A stretch of DNA of 64,000 nucleotides from Vicingaceae bacterium (GTDB lineage: Bacteria; Bacteroidota; Bacteroidia; Flavobacteriales_E; Vicingaceae). The notes under the pieces were generated by a model. The model had not been told where the DNA came from, did no database searches, and saw only the letters and a program-made list of their open reading frames with translations. A program made the translations under genes and the position numbers. The stretch spans positions 62,001-126,000 of the forward strand of contig BPHE01000002.1 of assembly GCA_026003395.1 (NCBI GenBank). The letters are read 5' to 3'. Below, one piece after another: positions 49,242 to 56,397 of this stretch; the stretch's first letter is position 1, and every line of letters begins with the position of its first letter.

Positions 49242-50762
49242 TTATGTGGTTTTCAATAATAAATTTTCAGTGGCAGATATTGACTTTTTGTCCAAAAAAT
49301 CCAAAGTATAAGACATATATGGATGCATGTAATCATCTTTTTCCAGCAAAGGAACGTTTTTACGGTATTCTTCATGCCATTGACCAATGATGCCCGTCCA
49401 GGCAACTTTTCTCAAATCTCCTGCTTGCAATGCTGACATCCATTCGAGAGCAACTACTTGTTTTAAATTTTCGATCAATGTCAATAACTTCAAAGCCGAA
49501 TTTGCCCCCATGCTCACATGATCCTCTTGCCCATTTGACGAATCAATACTGTCCACACTATTGGGCATGCACATCTGTTTTGATTGATTTACCAATGCCG
49601 CAGCAGTATATTGCACAATCATAAATCCGCTATTGATACCCGGATTGGCTGTCAAATAAGCCGGCAATCCACGGTGTCCCGACATCAGTTTATAAATCCT
49701 TCGCTCGCTTATAGAAGCAGCTTCACTGATAGCCATTGCCAAATAATCAAATGACAAAGCCAATGGTTCACCATGAAAATTACCTCCCGACAAAATCTTG
49801 TTTTCTTCGGGAATAATCAAAGGATTGTCTGTTACGGCATTTATTTCAATCTCCACCACACGTTTTACGTGTGCATACACATCTTTCACCGCGCCATGCA
49901 CTTGTGGTATACACCTGAATGAATAAGGATCCTGCACATAAGGTTTATTGTCATTAAATTCCTTCTGATGGTTCAAAATCTCCAGTATGTTTTGAGCCGT
50001 TATGTAAGGTCCGTCAAATGGCCTCAATCGATGTATGACGGCATCAAACGGACACGACTTGGCATCAAAAGCAACCAATGATGCAGCCGCAGCAATATCG
50101 GCCAAAACAAGCCACTTTTGCAATTGTTTCAATACATAAAGCCCAATTGACGACATAAATTGTGTCCCATTCAATAACGCCAACCCTTCTTTTGGATGCA
50201 AATCCAATGGCTCCCAACCAATTTTTGGATAAATTTCACCGACATCGATTTTCTCCCCCTTGTAGTTTACTTGTCCCATTCCGATTAACGGTAACGACAA
50301 ATGTGCCAATGGTGCCAAATCACCGGACGCTCCTAATGAACCTTTCTCATAAACCACCGGCAAAATCTCTTCATTGTAAAATTGCAATAAACGTTCGACC
50401 AACTCCACACTAACCCCCGAATAACCTTTAGACAGGCCCAATGCTTTATTTATCAGCATAATTTTTACAATCTCTTCAGGCAATTCTTTTCCCACCCCAC
50501 AAGCATGACTCATCAACAAATTTTTCTGTAATTCTTTAAGTTGTTCTTTTTCTATCACGGTGTTGCACAACGAACCGAATCCGGTATTGATTCCATAAAA
50601 GGCCTCATCTTCCTCCAATTTCTTTTTCAAAAAATCCACACCCTCCTGTATTCTTTGTTTTAATTCTACGCCCAATTCAATTTTCACCCCCTTATCAAGC
50701 CAATCCCATATTTGTTCCGGCTTGATCCATTCCCGGCTTAATGTAACAGATTGTGATATCAT
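49242..50762 (-). CDS. hutH: Histidine ammonia-lyase
   Basis: The 506-aa lyase converts histidine to urocanate. The MIO cofactor triad Ala145-Ser146-Gly147 lies in GSLGASGDLAPLAHL, the catalytic tyrosine in YGINTGFG (57), and the substrate-selectivity pair reads Ser85-His86 (LLMSHACGVG), the histidine type, not the Phe/His-Leu pair of phenylalanine or tyrosine lyases. Its ATG overlaps the hisS stop by 4 nt (ATGA), giving translational coupling of histidine-tRNA charging and histidine breakdown. No hutU, hutI or ftcD is visible nearby. It ends 139 bp before clpX. Confidence 0.92.
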   Translation of the reverse strand: MISQSVTLSREWIKPEQIWDWLDKGVKIELGVELKQRIQEGVDFLKKKLEEDEAFYGINTGFGSLCNTVIEKEQLKELQKNLLMSHACGVGKELPEEIVKIMLINKALGLSKGYSGVSVELVERLLQFYNEEILPVVYEKGSLGASGDLAPLAHLSLPLIGMGQVNYKGEKIDVGEIYPKIGWEPLDLHPKEGLALLNGTQFMSSIGLYVLKQLQKWLVLADIAAAASLVAFDAKSCPFDAVIHRLRPFDGPYITAQNILEILNHQKEFNDNKPYVQDPYSFRCIPQVHGAVKDVYAHVKRVVEIEINAVTDNPLIIPEENKILSGGNFHGEPLALSFDYLAMAISEAASISERRIYKLMSGHRGLPAYLTANPGINSGFMIVQYTAAALVNQSKQMCMPNSVDSIDSSNGQEDHVSMGANSALKLLTLIENLKQVVALEWMSALQAGDLRKVAWTGIIGQWHEEYRKNVPLLEKDDYMHPYMSYTLDFLDKKSISATENLLLKTT

Positions 50763-52114
50763 ATTTCCAAATAATTTTCAAGACGATCGGGCTCTATCAT
50801 CATTTGCTCTCCGGTATGCATATTTTTCAACAAAAACTTCCCTTTTTCCAACTCATCGCTTCCTGCCATCAACACAAATGGTATTTTTTTCCGGTCGGCA
50901 TATTGCATTTGTTTTTTCAGCTTCCCCGGTTCCGGATAAATTTCCAACGGTATATTTTTTTCCCTCCACAGTTTTATGTAAGAAAACAACTTTTCCAAAA
51001 TTTCTTCACCAAAATTGACCAGCAACACACTCGCAGGATATTTTAAAGCCAGAATCTTGTCCATTTTTCCGCTTTCTTTGATTACTTCCAAAATCCTGTC
51101 CAAACCAAACGATATTCCTACCCCCGATAATCCGGGCATACCAAATATCCCTGTCAAATCATCGTATCTCCCCCCTCCTCCTATGCTGCCAATAGCAACC
51201 TCTTCGCTCACCACCTCAAAGATGCATCCTGTATAATAATTTAATCCTCTTGCCAAACAAATATCCGGCAATAACAAGCCACTATCCATACCCATCGCAA
51301 CAGACCAGCTTATCACTTTCTTTAATTCTTTCCATCCGTTGATAGCCACCTCTATACCGGAAAAAAATTCCCCTGCAAAATCGTCACTCATCCCTGTTCC
51401 TGCGCTCAACAATTGATTCAACACTCCGGTTTGTTGCTCGTCAAATCCCATCAATTTCAATTCTTTCAACACACCATCTTTCCCTATTTTATCCAACTTA
51501 TCAAGAGCAACCGTCAGTTCTTGAAAACGGTTTTCGCAATTCATTTTTTCGGCCAATCCTCTAAGCAATTTTCTATGATTGATTTTTATTTTAACTTTCA
51601 ACCCCAAACGTTCAAACACCCTTGCATAAATCAATAACAATTCGGCTTCGTTAAGCAACGATGTCGATCCGATCACATCGGCATCACACTGGTAAAATTC
51701 ACGAAAACGGCCTTTTTGAGGGCGATCGGCTCTCCACACCGGTTGTATCTGATATCGTTTAAAAGGCAAGTAAATCTCATTTCTATGCTGCACCACCATT
51801 CTGGCAAAAGGCACGGTCAAATCATACCGAAGGGCTTCCTCAACATATTCGCTTTGCTTGGCCAATGGATTTTCTTCGTTCAACCATTTCTCCAACTTTT
51901 CGCCTCTGGGCAAAATCTTAAAAATCAATCTGTCACTTTCTTCTCCGTATTTCCCCAACAAAGTAGCAGTTTTTTCCAATGCAGGCGTCTCAATACCCAC
52001 AAAACCAAATTGCTCAAATGTCTCACGGATGACATTTAAAATAACCTGACGAGCACGGAATTCCTCAGGCAATATATCCCTGGTGCCTCTTGCATTATTT
52101 AGTTCCACTGCCAT
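50759..52114 (-). CDS. hisS: Histidyl-tRNA synthetase
   Basis: The 451-aa class II synthetase has motif 1 in the N-terminal part, motif 2 (QPVWRADRPQKGRFREFYQCDADVIG-like, shown here at residues 118-142), the histidine-specific RGLNYYTGCIFE near 287 and motif 3 (GVGISFGLDRIL near 330), followed by an anticodon-binding domain. The start MAVELNNARGTRDILPEEF matches the family. It is first in the operon with hutH (4-nt overlap). Confidence 0.95.
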   Translation of the reverse strand: MAVELNNARGTRDILPEEFRARQVILNVIRETFEQFGFVGIETPALEKTATLLGKYGEESDRLIFKILPRGEKLEKWLNEENPLAKQSEYVEEALRYDLTVPFARMVVQHRNEIYLPFKRYQIQPVWRADRPQKGRFREFYQCDADVIGSTSLLNEAELLLIYARVFERLGLKVKIKINHRKLLRGLAEKMNCENRFQELTVALDKLDKIGKDGVLKELKLMGFDEQQTGVLNQLLSAGTGMSDDFAGEFFSGIEVAINGWKELKKVISWSVAMGMDSGLLLPDICLARGLNYYTGCIFEVVSEEVAIGSIGGGGRYDDLTGIFGMPGLSGVGISFGLDRILEVIKESGKMDKILALKYPASVLLVNFGEEILEKLFSYIKLWREKNIPLEIYPEPGKLKKQMQYADRKKIPFVLMAGSDELEKGKFLLKNMHTGEQMMIEPDRLENYLEI

Positions 52115-52430
52115 TTTTTGTTGCGAAACTATGAAAAATTAATCAACTTTCATCCGGTCAAGTCAAACTCTACCAAACAAAATCATTTCAATATTCATTT
52201 TAAACTTTGGGGCATGCACGGCCTTCGCTGCTATTCCTCGCCCCTCAGCCAAACGGACGGCATAGCTGCCCGGCGATCCTCCTGCCGTCGGCTGCCGGGC
52301 CTGCTGCCGTCCGGGCTTCGTTGCTGCGGGATATTCGCTCAGTCCGGCTGCCTTATCTTCTCTCTTCATTACCCACTCTCAACAAACTCTTCATTGATGA
52401 AAATTTCTTTTCTTTGCAAAAAATTTTTTT
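52115..52430. other. Divergent intergenic region between hisS and the carbonic anhydrase gene
   Basis: These 316 bp contain a sharply GC-rich stretch (about 52200-52350) inside AT-rich surroundings, including the inverted repeat described separately. Short open frames on both strands are by-products of the base composition. Promoters for hisS (minus) and the downstream gene (plus) must lie in the AT-rich flanks. Confidence 0.6.
52254..52313. repeat. GC-rich imperfect inverted repeat
   Basis: CGGACGGCA (52254-52262) is the exact reverse complement of TGCCGTCCG (52305-52313), and inside it GCCCGGC (52268-52274) pairs with GCCGGGC (52294-52300). Together they would form one long GC-rich stem of about 22 bp with small mismatches and a 19-nt loop. 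The composition contrasts with the rest of the window. Its minus-strand translation includes the phrase EGRGIAAKAVHAPKFKMN, which I associate with short Arg/Gly/Ala-rich ORFs in other Bacteroidota intergenic elements, but I could not check that. Confidence 0.65.
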
Positions 52431-53035
52431 ATGCCCGGAAACATTTATTCCTTTGAAGGTTTTGTTCCTTATATTCACGAATCGGCTTATGTGCATCCAA
52501 CTGCCACAATTATTGGAAATGTCAATATAGGCAAAAACGTATTCATAGGCCCGGGAGCCGTGCTGCGTGGTGATTGGGGAGAAATTATCGTCAAGGACGG
52601 TTGCAACATTCAAGACAATTGCATCCTCCATATTTTTCCCGGTGTTGCTGTTATTCTCGAGGAGAATGCCCATATCGGGCACGGCGCCATCATACATAGT
52701 GCCCACATAGGACGAGACACCCTCATAGGTATGAATGCTGTCATTATGGATGATGCCAAGATTGGCAATGAATGCATTGTAGGTGCCTTGGCATTGGTCA
52801 CTCAAGGCACCATCATACCCGACCGCAGCTCGTCGTTGGCAATCCGGCAAAAGTAGTCAAACAGATTTCAGATGAAATGATATATTGGAAAAAAGAAGGC
52901 ACAAAATTGTATCAAGAATTGGTCAATCAAATGAAAAATACCCTAACCCCGTGCGAACCCTTACGCACCCCTCCAAAGTTCCGTCCACCTCAAGAACAAA
53001 CCTATAAAACCTGGCCTAAAACTAAAAAGAAATGA
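52431..53035 (+). pseudogene. Gamma-carbonic anhydrase-like (LbH hexapeptide) protein, frame-broken
   Basis: The N-terminal 142 aa (52431-52856) form a left-handed beta helix (NVFIGPGAVLRGDWGEI, HIGHGAIIHSAHIG, LIGMNAVIMDDAKIG) with His residues of the gamma-CA zinc site. Translation then runs into SSSLAIRQK and a stop. In another frame the normal end follows at once: LVVGNPAKVVKQISDE and YWKKEGTKLYQEL. One missing base near 52830 (CGCAGCTCG, expected CGCAGCCTCG) explains it. The intact protein would be about 201 aa. Its restored end overlaps ridA by 4 nt (ATGA), which argues for a single former gene. Confidence 0.85.
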
Positions 53036-53412
53036 AAGAAGCCGTCAAAACTTCCAATGCGCCTGCTCCTATTGGCCCATACAGTCAAGCCATCAAAGCA
53101 GGCAATTTTTTGTTCATTTCCGGACAAATTGCTATCAATCCGGCTACAGGCAATCTTGAAACACAAAACATCGACACCGAAACCCGGCAGGTACTCTCCA
53201 ACATCTCAGCCATACTTGAGGCAGCAGGTCTTGATTGGAACAACGTAGTAAAAACCACGATTTTTCTGAAAAACATGAATGATTTTGCTGAGGTCAACCG
53301 TGTGTATGCAACTTTTGTCTGCGAACCTTTTCCCGCAAGAGAAACTGTTGAAGTATCCTCATTGCCCAAAAATGTCAATGTAGAAATCTCGGTGATTGCT
53401 GTCAAATTCTAA
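53032..53412 (+). CDS. ridA: RidA-family enamine/imine deaminase
   Basis: This 126-aa protein has the GPYSQAI start, [10 protein letters not shown], and the catalytic Arg103 (PARETVEV) and Glu118 (NVEISVIA). RidA removes reactive 2-aminoacrylate and other enamines formed by PLP enzymes. It overlaps the broken carbonic anhydrase frame by 4 nt. A diverged copy of its last ~30 nt and downstream bases recurs at 54519, beyond the hairpin array. Confidence 0.95.
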   Translation: MKEAVKTSNAPAPIGPYSQAIKAGNFLFISGQIAINPATGNLETQNIDTETRQVLSNISAILEAAGLDWNNVVKTTIFLKNMNDFAEVNRVYATFVCEPFPARETVEVSSLPKNVNVEISVIAVKF

Positions 53413-53658
53413 AAACTAACTTACTCTTTTCTTTGACACTTTTCAATGTTAATTTATTGACAACCACTAATATGACTTTTTTGGGGACCACATCTCTAAC
53501 TTTCCAGAAATTTTTCCATTTCTTTTATTTTTAGAATTTGTAGTTTTTTGCTCTCAGACCGGCTTATTTTCCGTTCAATGAATAAATGCTTCCGTTTTTT
53601 GTCACCGTCAAATTCATACTCTTATACAGGTTGATGAAAACCAAAAACGCACGGAGGT

Positions 53659-54462
53659 CAAGGATTTAAGAAATTGAGAAGAGAAAAAGAATGAGAAAAG
53701 CCAAGACCTCCCCCCAAGCCCCTCTCCTTCTCAAGGAGAGAGGCGCCCGTAAGGGCTTGGTGAGGTATTACACAAATCCCCGACAAATAGATTTTGGTGC
53801 AAATATGGATTATAGAAACGAAAAATGCTCGCAATGCAAGGATTTTGCAATTGAGAAGTCAAAACCTCTCCCCATAGCCCCTCTCCTTCTCAAGGAGAGG
53901 GGCGCCCGTAAGGGCGGGGTGAGGTTTTCAAATCCCCTGCAAATAGATGTTGGTGCAATTACGAGTTTATGAAAACGCAAAATGCCGGAATGCAGGGATT
54001 TTGCAATTGAGAAGTCAAAACCTCTCTCCCCATAGCCCCTCTCCTTCTCAAGGAGAGGGGCGCCCGTAAGGGCGGGGTGAGGTTTTCGTCCCCCTACAAA
54101 TAGATGTTGCAGCAATTACGAGTTTATGAAAACGAAATATGTCCGCAATGCAAGGATTTTGCAATTGAGAAGTCAAAATCTCTCCCCAAGCCCCTCTCCT
54201 TCTCAAGGAGAGGGGCGCCCGTAAGGGCGGGGTGAGGTTTTCGTCCCCCTACAAATAGATGTTGCAGCAATTACGAGTTTATGAAAACGAAATATGTCCG
54301 CAATGCAAGGATTTTGCAATTGAGAAGTCAAAACCTCTCCCCATAGCCCCTCTCCTTACCAAGGAGAGGGGCGCCCGTAAGGGCGGGGTGAGGTTTCAAA
54401 TCCCTGGCAAATAGATGTTGGTGCAATTACGAATTAATATAAACGTAAATCATTCTAAAACC
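53659..54462. repeat. Five tandem ~156-bp units each with a GC-rich hairpin
   Basis: Units begin with CAAGGATTT(T) at 53659, 53837, 53993 (as CAGGGATTT), 54151 and 54306; spacing is 178, 156, 158 and 155 bp, and a decayed sixth start lies near 54462. Each unit reads: ATTGAGAAGTCAAAACCTC, CCCCATAGCCCCTCTCCTTC, then the palindrome CCTCTCCTT..AAGGAGAGG, GCGCCCGTAAGGGCG, GGGGTGAGGTTTT, CAAATAGATGTTG and ATTACGAGTTTATGAAAACG. The outer parts (AAAACCTC...GAGGTTTT) also pair. The first unit is the most diverged; units 3 to 5 are nearly identical, pointing to recent amplification. Similar GGGGTGAGG/CTCTCC palindromes occur as dispersed intergenic repeats in many bacteria. Confidence 0.85.
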
Positions 54463-54518
54463 TTGAATTTGATAAATTGAGCTCTTCAAAAAATAAGAAA
54501 ATGTCAAGATAAAGTAAA

Positions 54519-54575
54519 ATATCAACGTTGGAATCTCGATGATTGCTGTCAAATTCTAAAAAGCAAACCTACTTT
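54519..54575 (+). repeat. Diverged duplicate of the ridA 3' end
   Basis: ATCTCGATGATTGCTGTCAA followed by ATTCTAAAAA repeats the end of ridA at 53383-53415 (ATCTCGGTGATTGCTGTCAA, ATTCTAAAAA); flanking bases are also alike (AATATCAACGTTGGA against AATGTCAATGTAGA; CAAACCTACT against CTAACTTACT). About 48 of 56 positions agree by eye. The copy retains the codons for ISMIAVKF and the stop, but has no gene body. Confidence 0.75.
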
Positions 54576-54640
54576 GTTGGCAGTCATTTTTTCAATTTGG
54601 CTGTAAAATAGAGAATAGACAAACACGGAAATGTATTAAC

Positions 54641-55000
54641 TCATTCTTGCATCTCCTGCAATTGTCGCAATATATCCTCCATTTGCAGTGCCGTAAAAAT
54701 ACCCACTCCGAACATCAACAAATAGATGAGTATAATCAACAAATACAAGCTCGAGAAAAACAACCCGATATAAGCACAGGTTTTTCCTGCAATCAGATTG
54801 TTATATGAGGAAAGAGTGTATATCCCCGGTTGTTCTCTGTATTTACTTTCGCCATACTTAGATATCCAAAGTGCTATCAATGCAAAGATTAAACCCGGTA
54901 ACCCATAACAAATACAACTGATTATCGATAAAATGCCAAGCACCAATGTAGTATTGGCATTTGGCACAGAGATAAGTATTTGTTGATTGGTACCGGACAT
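54641..55000 (-). CDS. Small membrane protein of the CCC-motif type
   Basis: The 119-aa product from ATG 55000 (an ATG at 55027 would extend it by 9 residues). Two membrane segments: NTTLVLGILSIISCICYGLPGLIFALIALWIS (about 17-48) and ICAYIGLFFSSLYLLIILIYLLMFG-like (about 74-100). The ISCICYGLPGLI stretch corresponds to the cysteine motif of a Bacteroidota family called CCC-motif membrane protein, with the middle Cys replaced by Ile. The function is unknown. It lies 1 nt after the PorP/SprF-like gene end and shares its transcript. Confidence 0.7.
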   Translation of the reverse strand: MSGTNQQILISVPNANTTLVLGILSIISCICYGLPGLIFALIALWISKYGESKYREQPGIYTLSSYNNLIAGKTCAYIGLFFSSLYLLIILIYLLMFGVGIFTALQMEDILRQLQEMQE

Positions 55001-55001
55001 T

Positions 55002-56390
55002 TTAATCAAACAAAAATATCCAAGCATCTTTTCTTACCTGACGTGCCTCTTCGAGTTTTTTTCTTGCTTCACTCTCGTCAGGCGTATACATCACCGATAC
55101 ATAATAAAACTTCCTTTTTTTGTTGTAGATTATGGCAGGAATAAAATCGGTTTGCGTCATATAATATTCTTTCGCTTTATCGGCATTTGCCTTTTCCTGA
55201 AAAGATTCTATCACAACATAAAAACCCGGGGAAACGGTGGCTCCTGTTTCATCTGTATAATCCTGACGGTTTTCTTTCTTGATAGATTGACCTGCCTCCG
55301 ATGGAGACGTATTGGTCGAATTGACACTGCCTGTAGTTTTCGGTAAATTTTTGACGGCTTCTTTTAAAGAGTCAATTTCTTGCTGTTGTTTTAAATTCTT
55401 ACGTTGTTGTTCCTCAATCTTTTCCTGCGTATTCAAGAGGCGTTGGTCCAGATCGTCATTGATTTCTTTCAATTTTTCGTCTATATATTTTTTTGAATTT
55501 CCACCAAAAGTATAACCAAGTGCGATTTCATGACCGCCACCGGTATAAGCTCCTATAGCCAGAAGCATATATTCATAAGAATAAGATAAAAACAGGTTGT
55601 CAAACAAATTTAAACCAAGATTCATCCCCGCAGCATAGTTATAACGGAAAAATGGCCCCCCTTGAATCATACCACGCCATTTAACAATAGCCCCCACATC
55701 AAACTGTAGAGGAGAATTTTGCGACCAAAAGAAAGAAGCATTAGGAATAACAGACAATTCATCATTGATTTCATAATCATACATTACATTGAAAACCAAA
55801 TGTTGTTTCAATCTAAAATATGCATTTTGATTTTTATTCTCAAACGCAATTTGATTTCCAAACAATTGTTTTGCTGCAATACCTGCTTTTAAATTGTTCC
55901 AGTGATAAGCAATACCAAAAGCCGCATCGGGAGTAATTTTTCTTCGCGAAGCACTGATCAACAAGGGATCATTAACATCCTTAGGATTAGAAGCACTAAA
56001 ATCAATGCGGTTGTCATTAAACCCAACCGTTATACCCGGTATGATATAATGATCCCCGCCCACTTGAAAGGAATAGGCGTAAGACGCCCCCACAAATGTT
56101 CGATTGAATATGTCTGTCTGGTCGTTAAAAATAGACAATCCCAACCTCATTTTTTCCTGATTGGTTTTCCCGTCAATTGTCAAACCATAGGTAACCGGAG
56201 CTCCCTGTATATTTTTCCATTGACTGCGGTGCAACAAAAATGCTTTAGGATTCTCGCCTATTCCTGCGAATCCGGGATTATACACAAACGGATTGTAATA
56301 AAATTGACTATAATAAGGCAATTGTTGTGAAAGGCTTTTGTTTCCAAATAAACAAACAACAATTATAGTGAATATTATATTTTTTTTCAT
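55002..56390 (-). CDS. PorP/SprF-family T9SS membrane protein with coiled coil and SPOR-like tail
   Basis: The 462-aa protein has a signal peptide (about 1-21), the PorP/SprF barrel domain (about 22-300) opening with QLPYYSQFYYNPFVYNPGFAG and HRSQWKNIQGAP, a coiled-coil Glu/Gln-rich stretch (about 305-350), a Ser/Thr linker and a C-terminal SPOR-like domain (about 388-462: GFYVVIESFQEKANADKAKE, FYYVSVMYTPDESEA). In Flavobacterium SprF is required for surface display of the adhesin SprB; genes of this family usually follow the adhesin they serve. Here it lies 7 nt after the 1081-aa type B adhesin, so that adhesin is the likely client. The coiled coil plus SPOR tail is an extension over plain SprF. 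Confidence 0.88.
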   Translation of the reverse strand: MKKNIIFTIIVVCLFGNKSLSQQLPYYSQFYYNPFVYNPGFAGIGENPKAFLLHRSQWKNIQGAPVTYGLTIDGKTNQEKMRLGLSIFNDQTDIFNRTFVGASYAYSFQVGGDHYIIPGITVGFNDNRIDFSASNPKDVNDPLLISASRRKITPDAAFGIAYHWNNLKAGIAAKQLFGNQIAFENKNQNAYFRLKQHLVFNVMYDYEINDELSVIPNASFFWSQNSPLQFDVGAIVKWRGMIQGGPFFRYNYAAGMNLGLNLFDNLFLSYSYEYMLLAIGAYTGGGHEIALGYTFGGNSKKYIDEKLKEINDDLDQRLLNTQEKIEEQQRKNLKQQQEIDSLKEAVKNLPKTTGSVNSTNTSPSEAGQSIKKENRQDYTDETGATVSPGFYVVIESFQEKANADKAKEYYMTQTDFIPAIIYNKKRKFYYVSVMYTPDESEARKKLEEARQVRKDAWIFLFD

Positions 56391-56397
56391 ACCCTTT

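Larger units (their letters stand above)
53413..54640. other. 1.2-kb non-coding region with tandem hairpin array
   Basis: No gene is supported here. The region contains about 245 bp of plain AT-rich sequence, five tandem units with GC-rich hairpins (separate entry) and a duplicated ridA tail (separate entry). The open frames at 53691-53972 and 53810-54115 are translations of the repeat itself, with the repeating phrase PLLLKERGARKG, and are not genes. Confidence 0.75.

Noticed and set aside
49242-50762. Phenylalanine or tyrosine ammonia-lyase instead of HutH
   Set aside because: The selectivity pair is Ser85-His86, the histidine-type signature.
52163-52530. Short Arg/Gly-rich ORFs on both strands in the GC-rich island
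   Set aside because: Explained by the high local GC and the palindrome; no start context or family match.
53691-54115. Open frames 53691-53972 (+) and 53810-54115 (-) as genes
   Set aside because: They are translations of the tandem repeat, with the same phrase recurring, and have no independent coding signal.
53659-54462. CRISPR-like periodicity
   Set aside because: The units are ~156 bp and contiguous, without unique spacers or cas genes; it is a tandem repeat.
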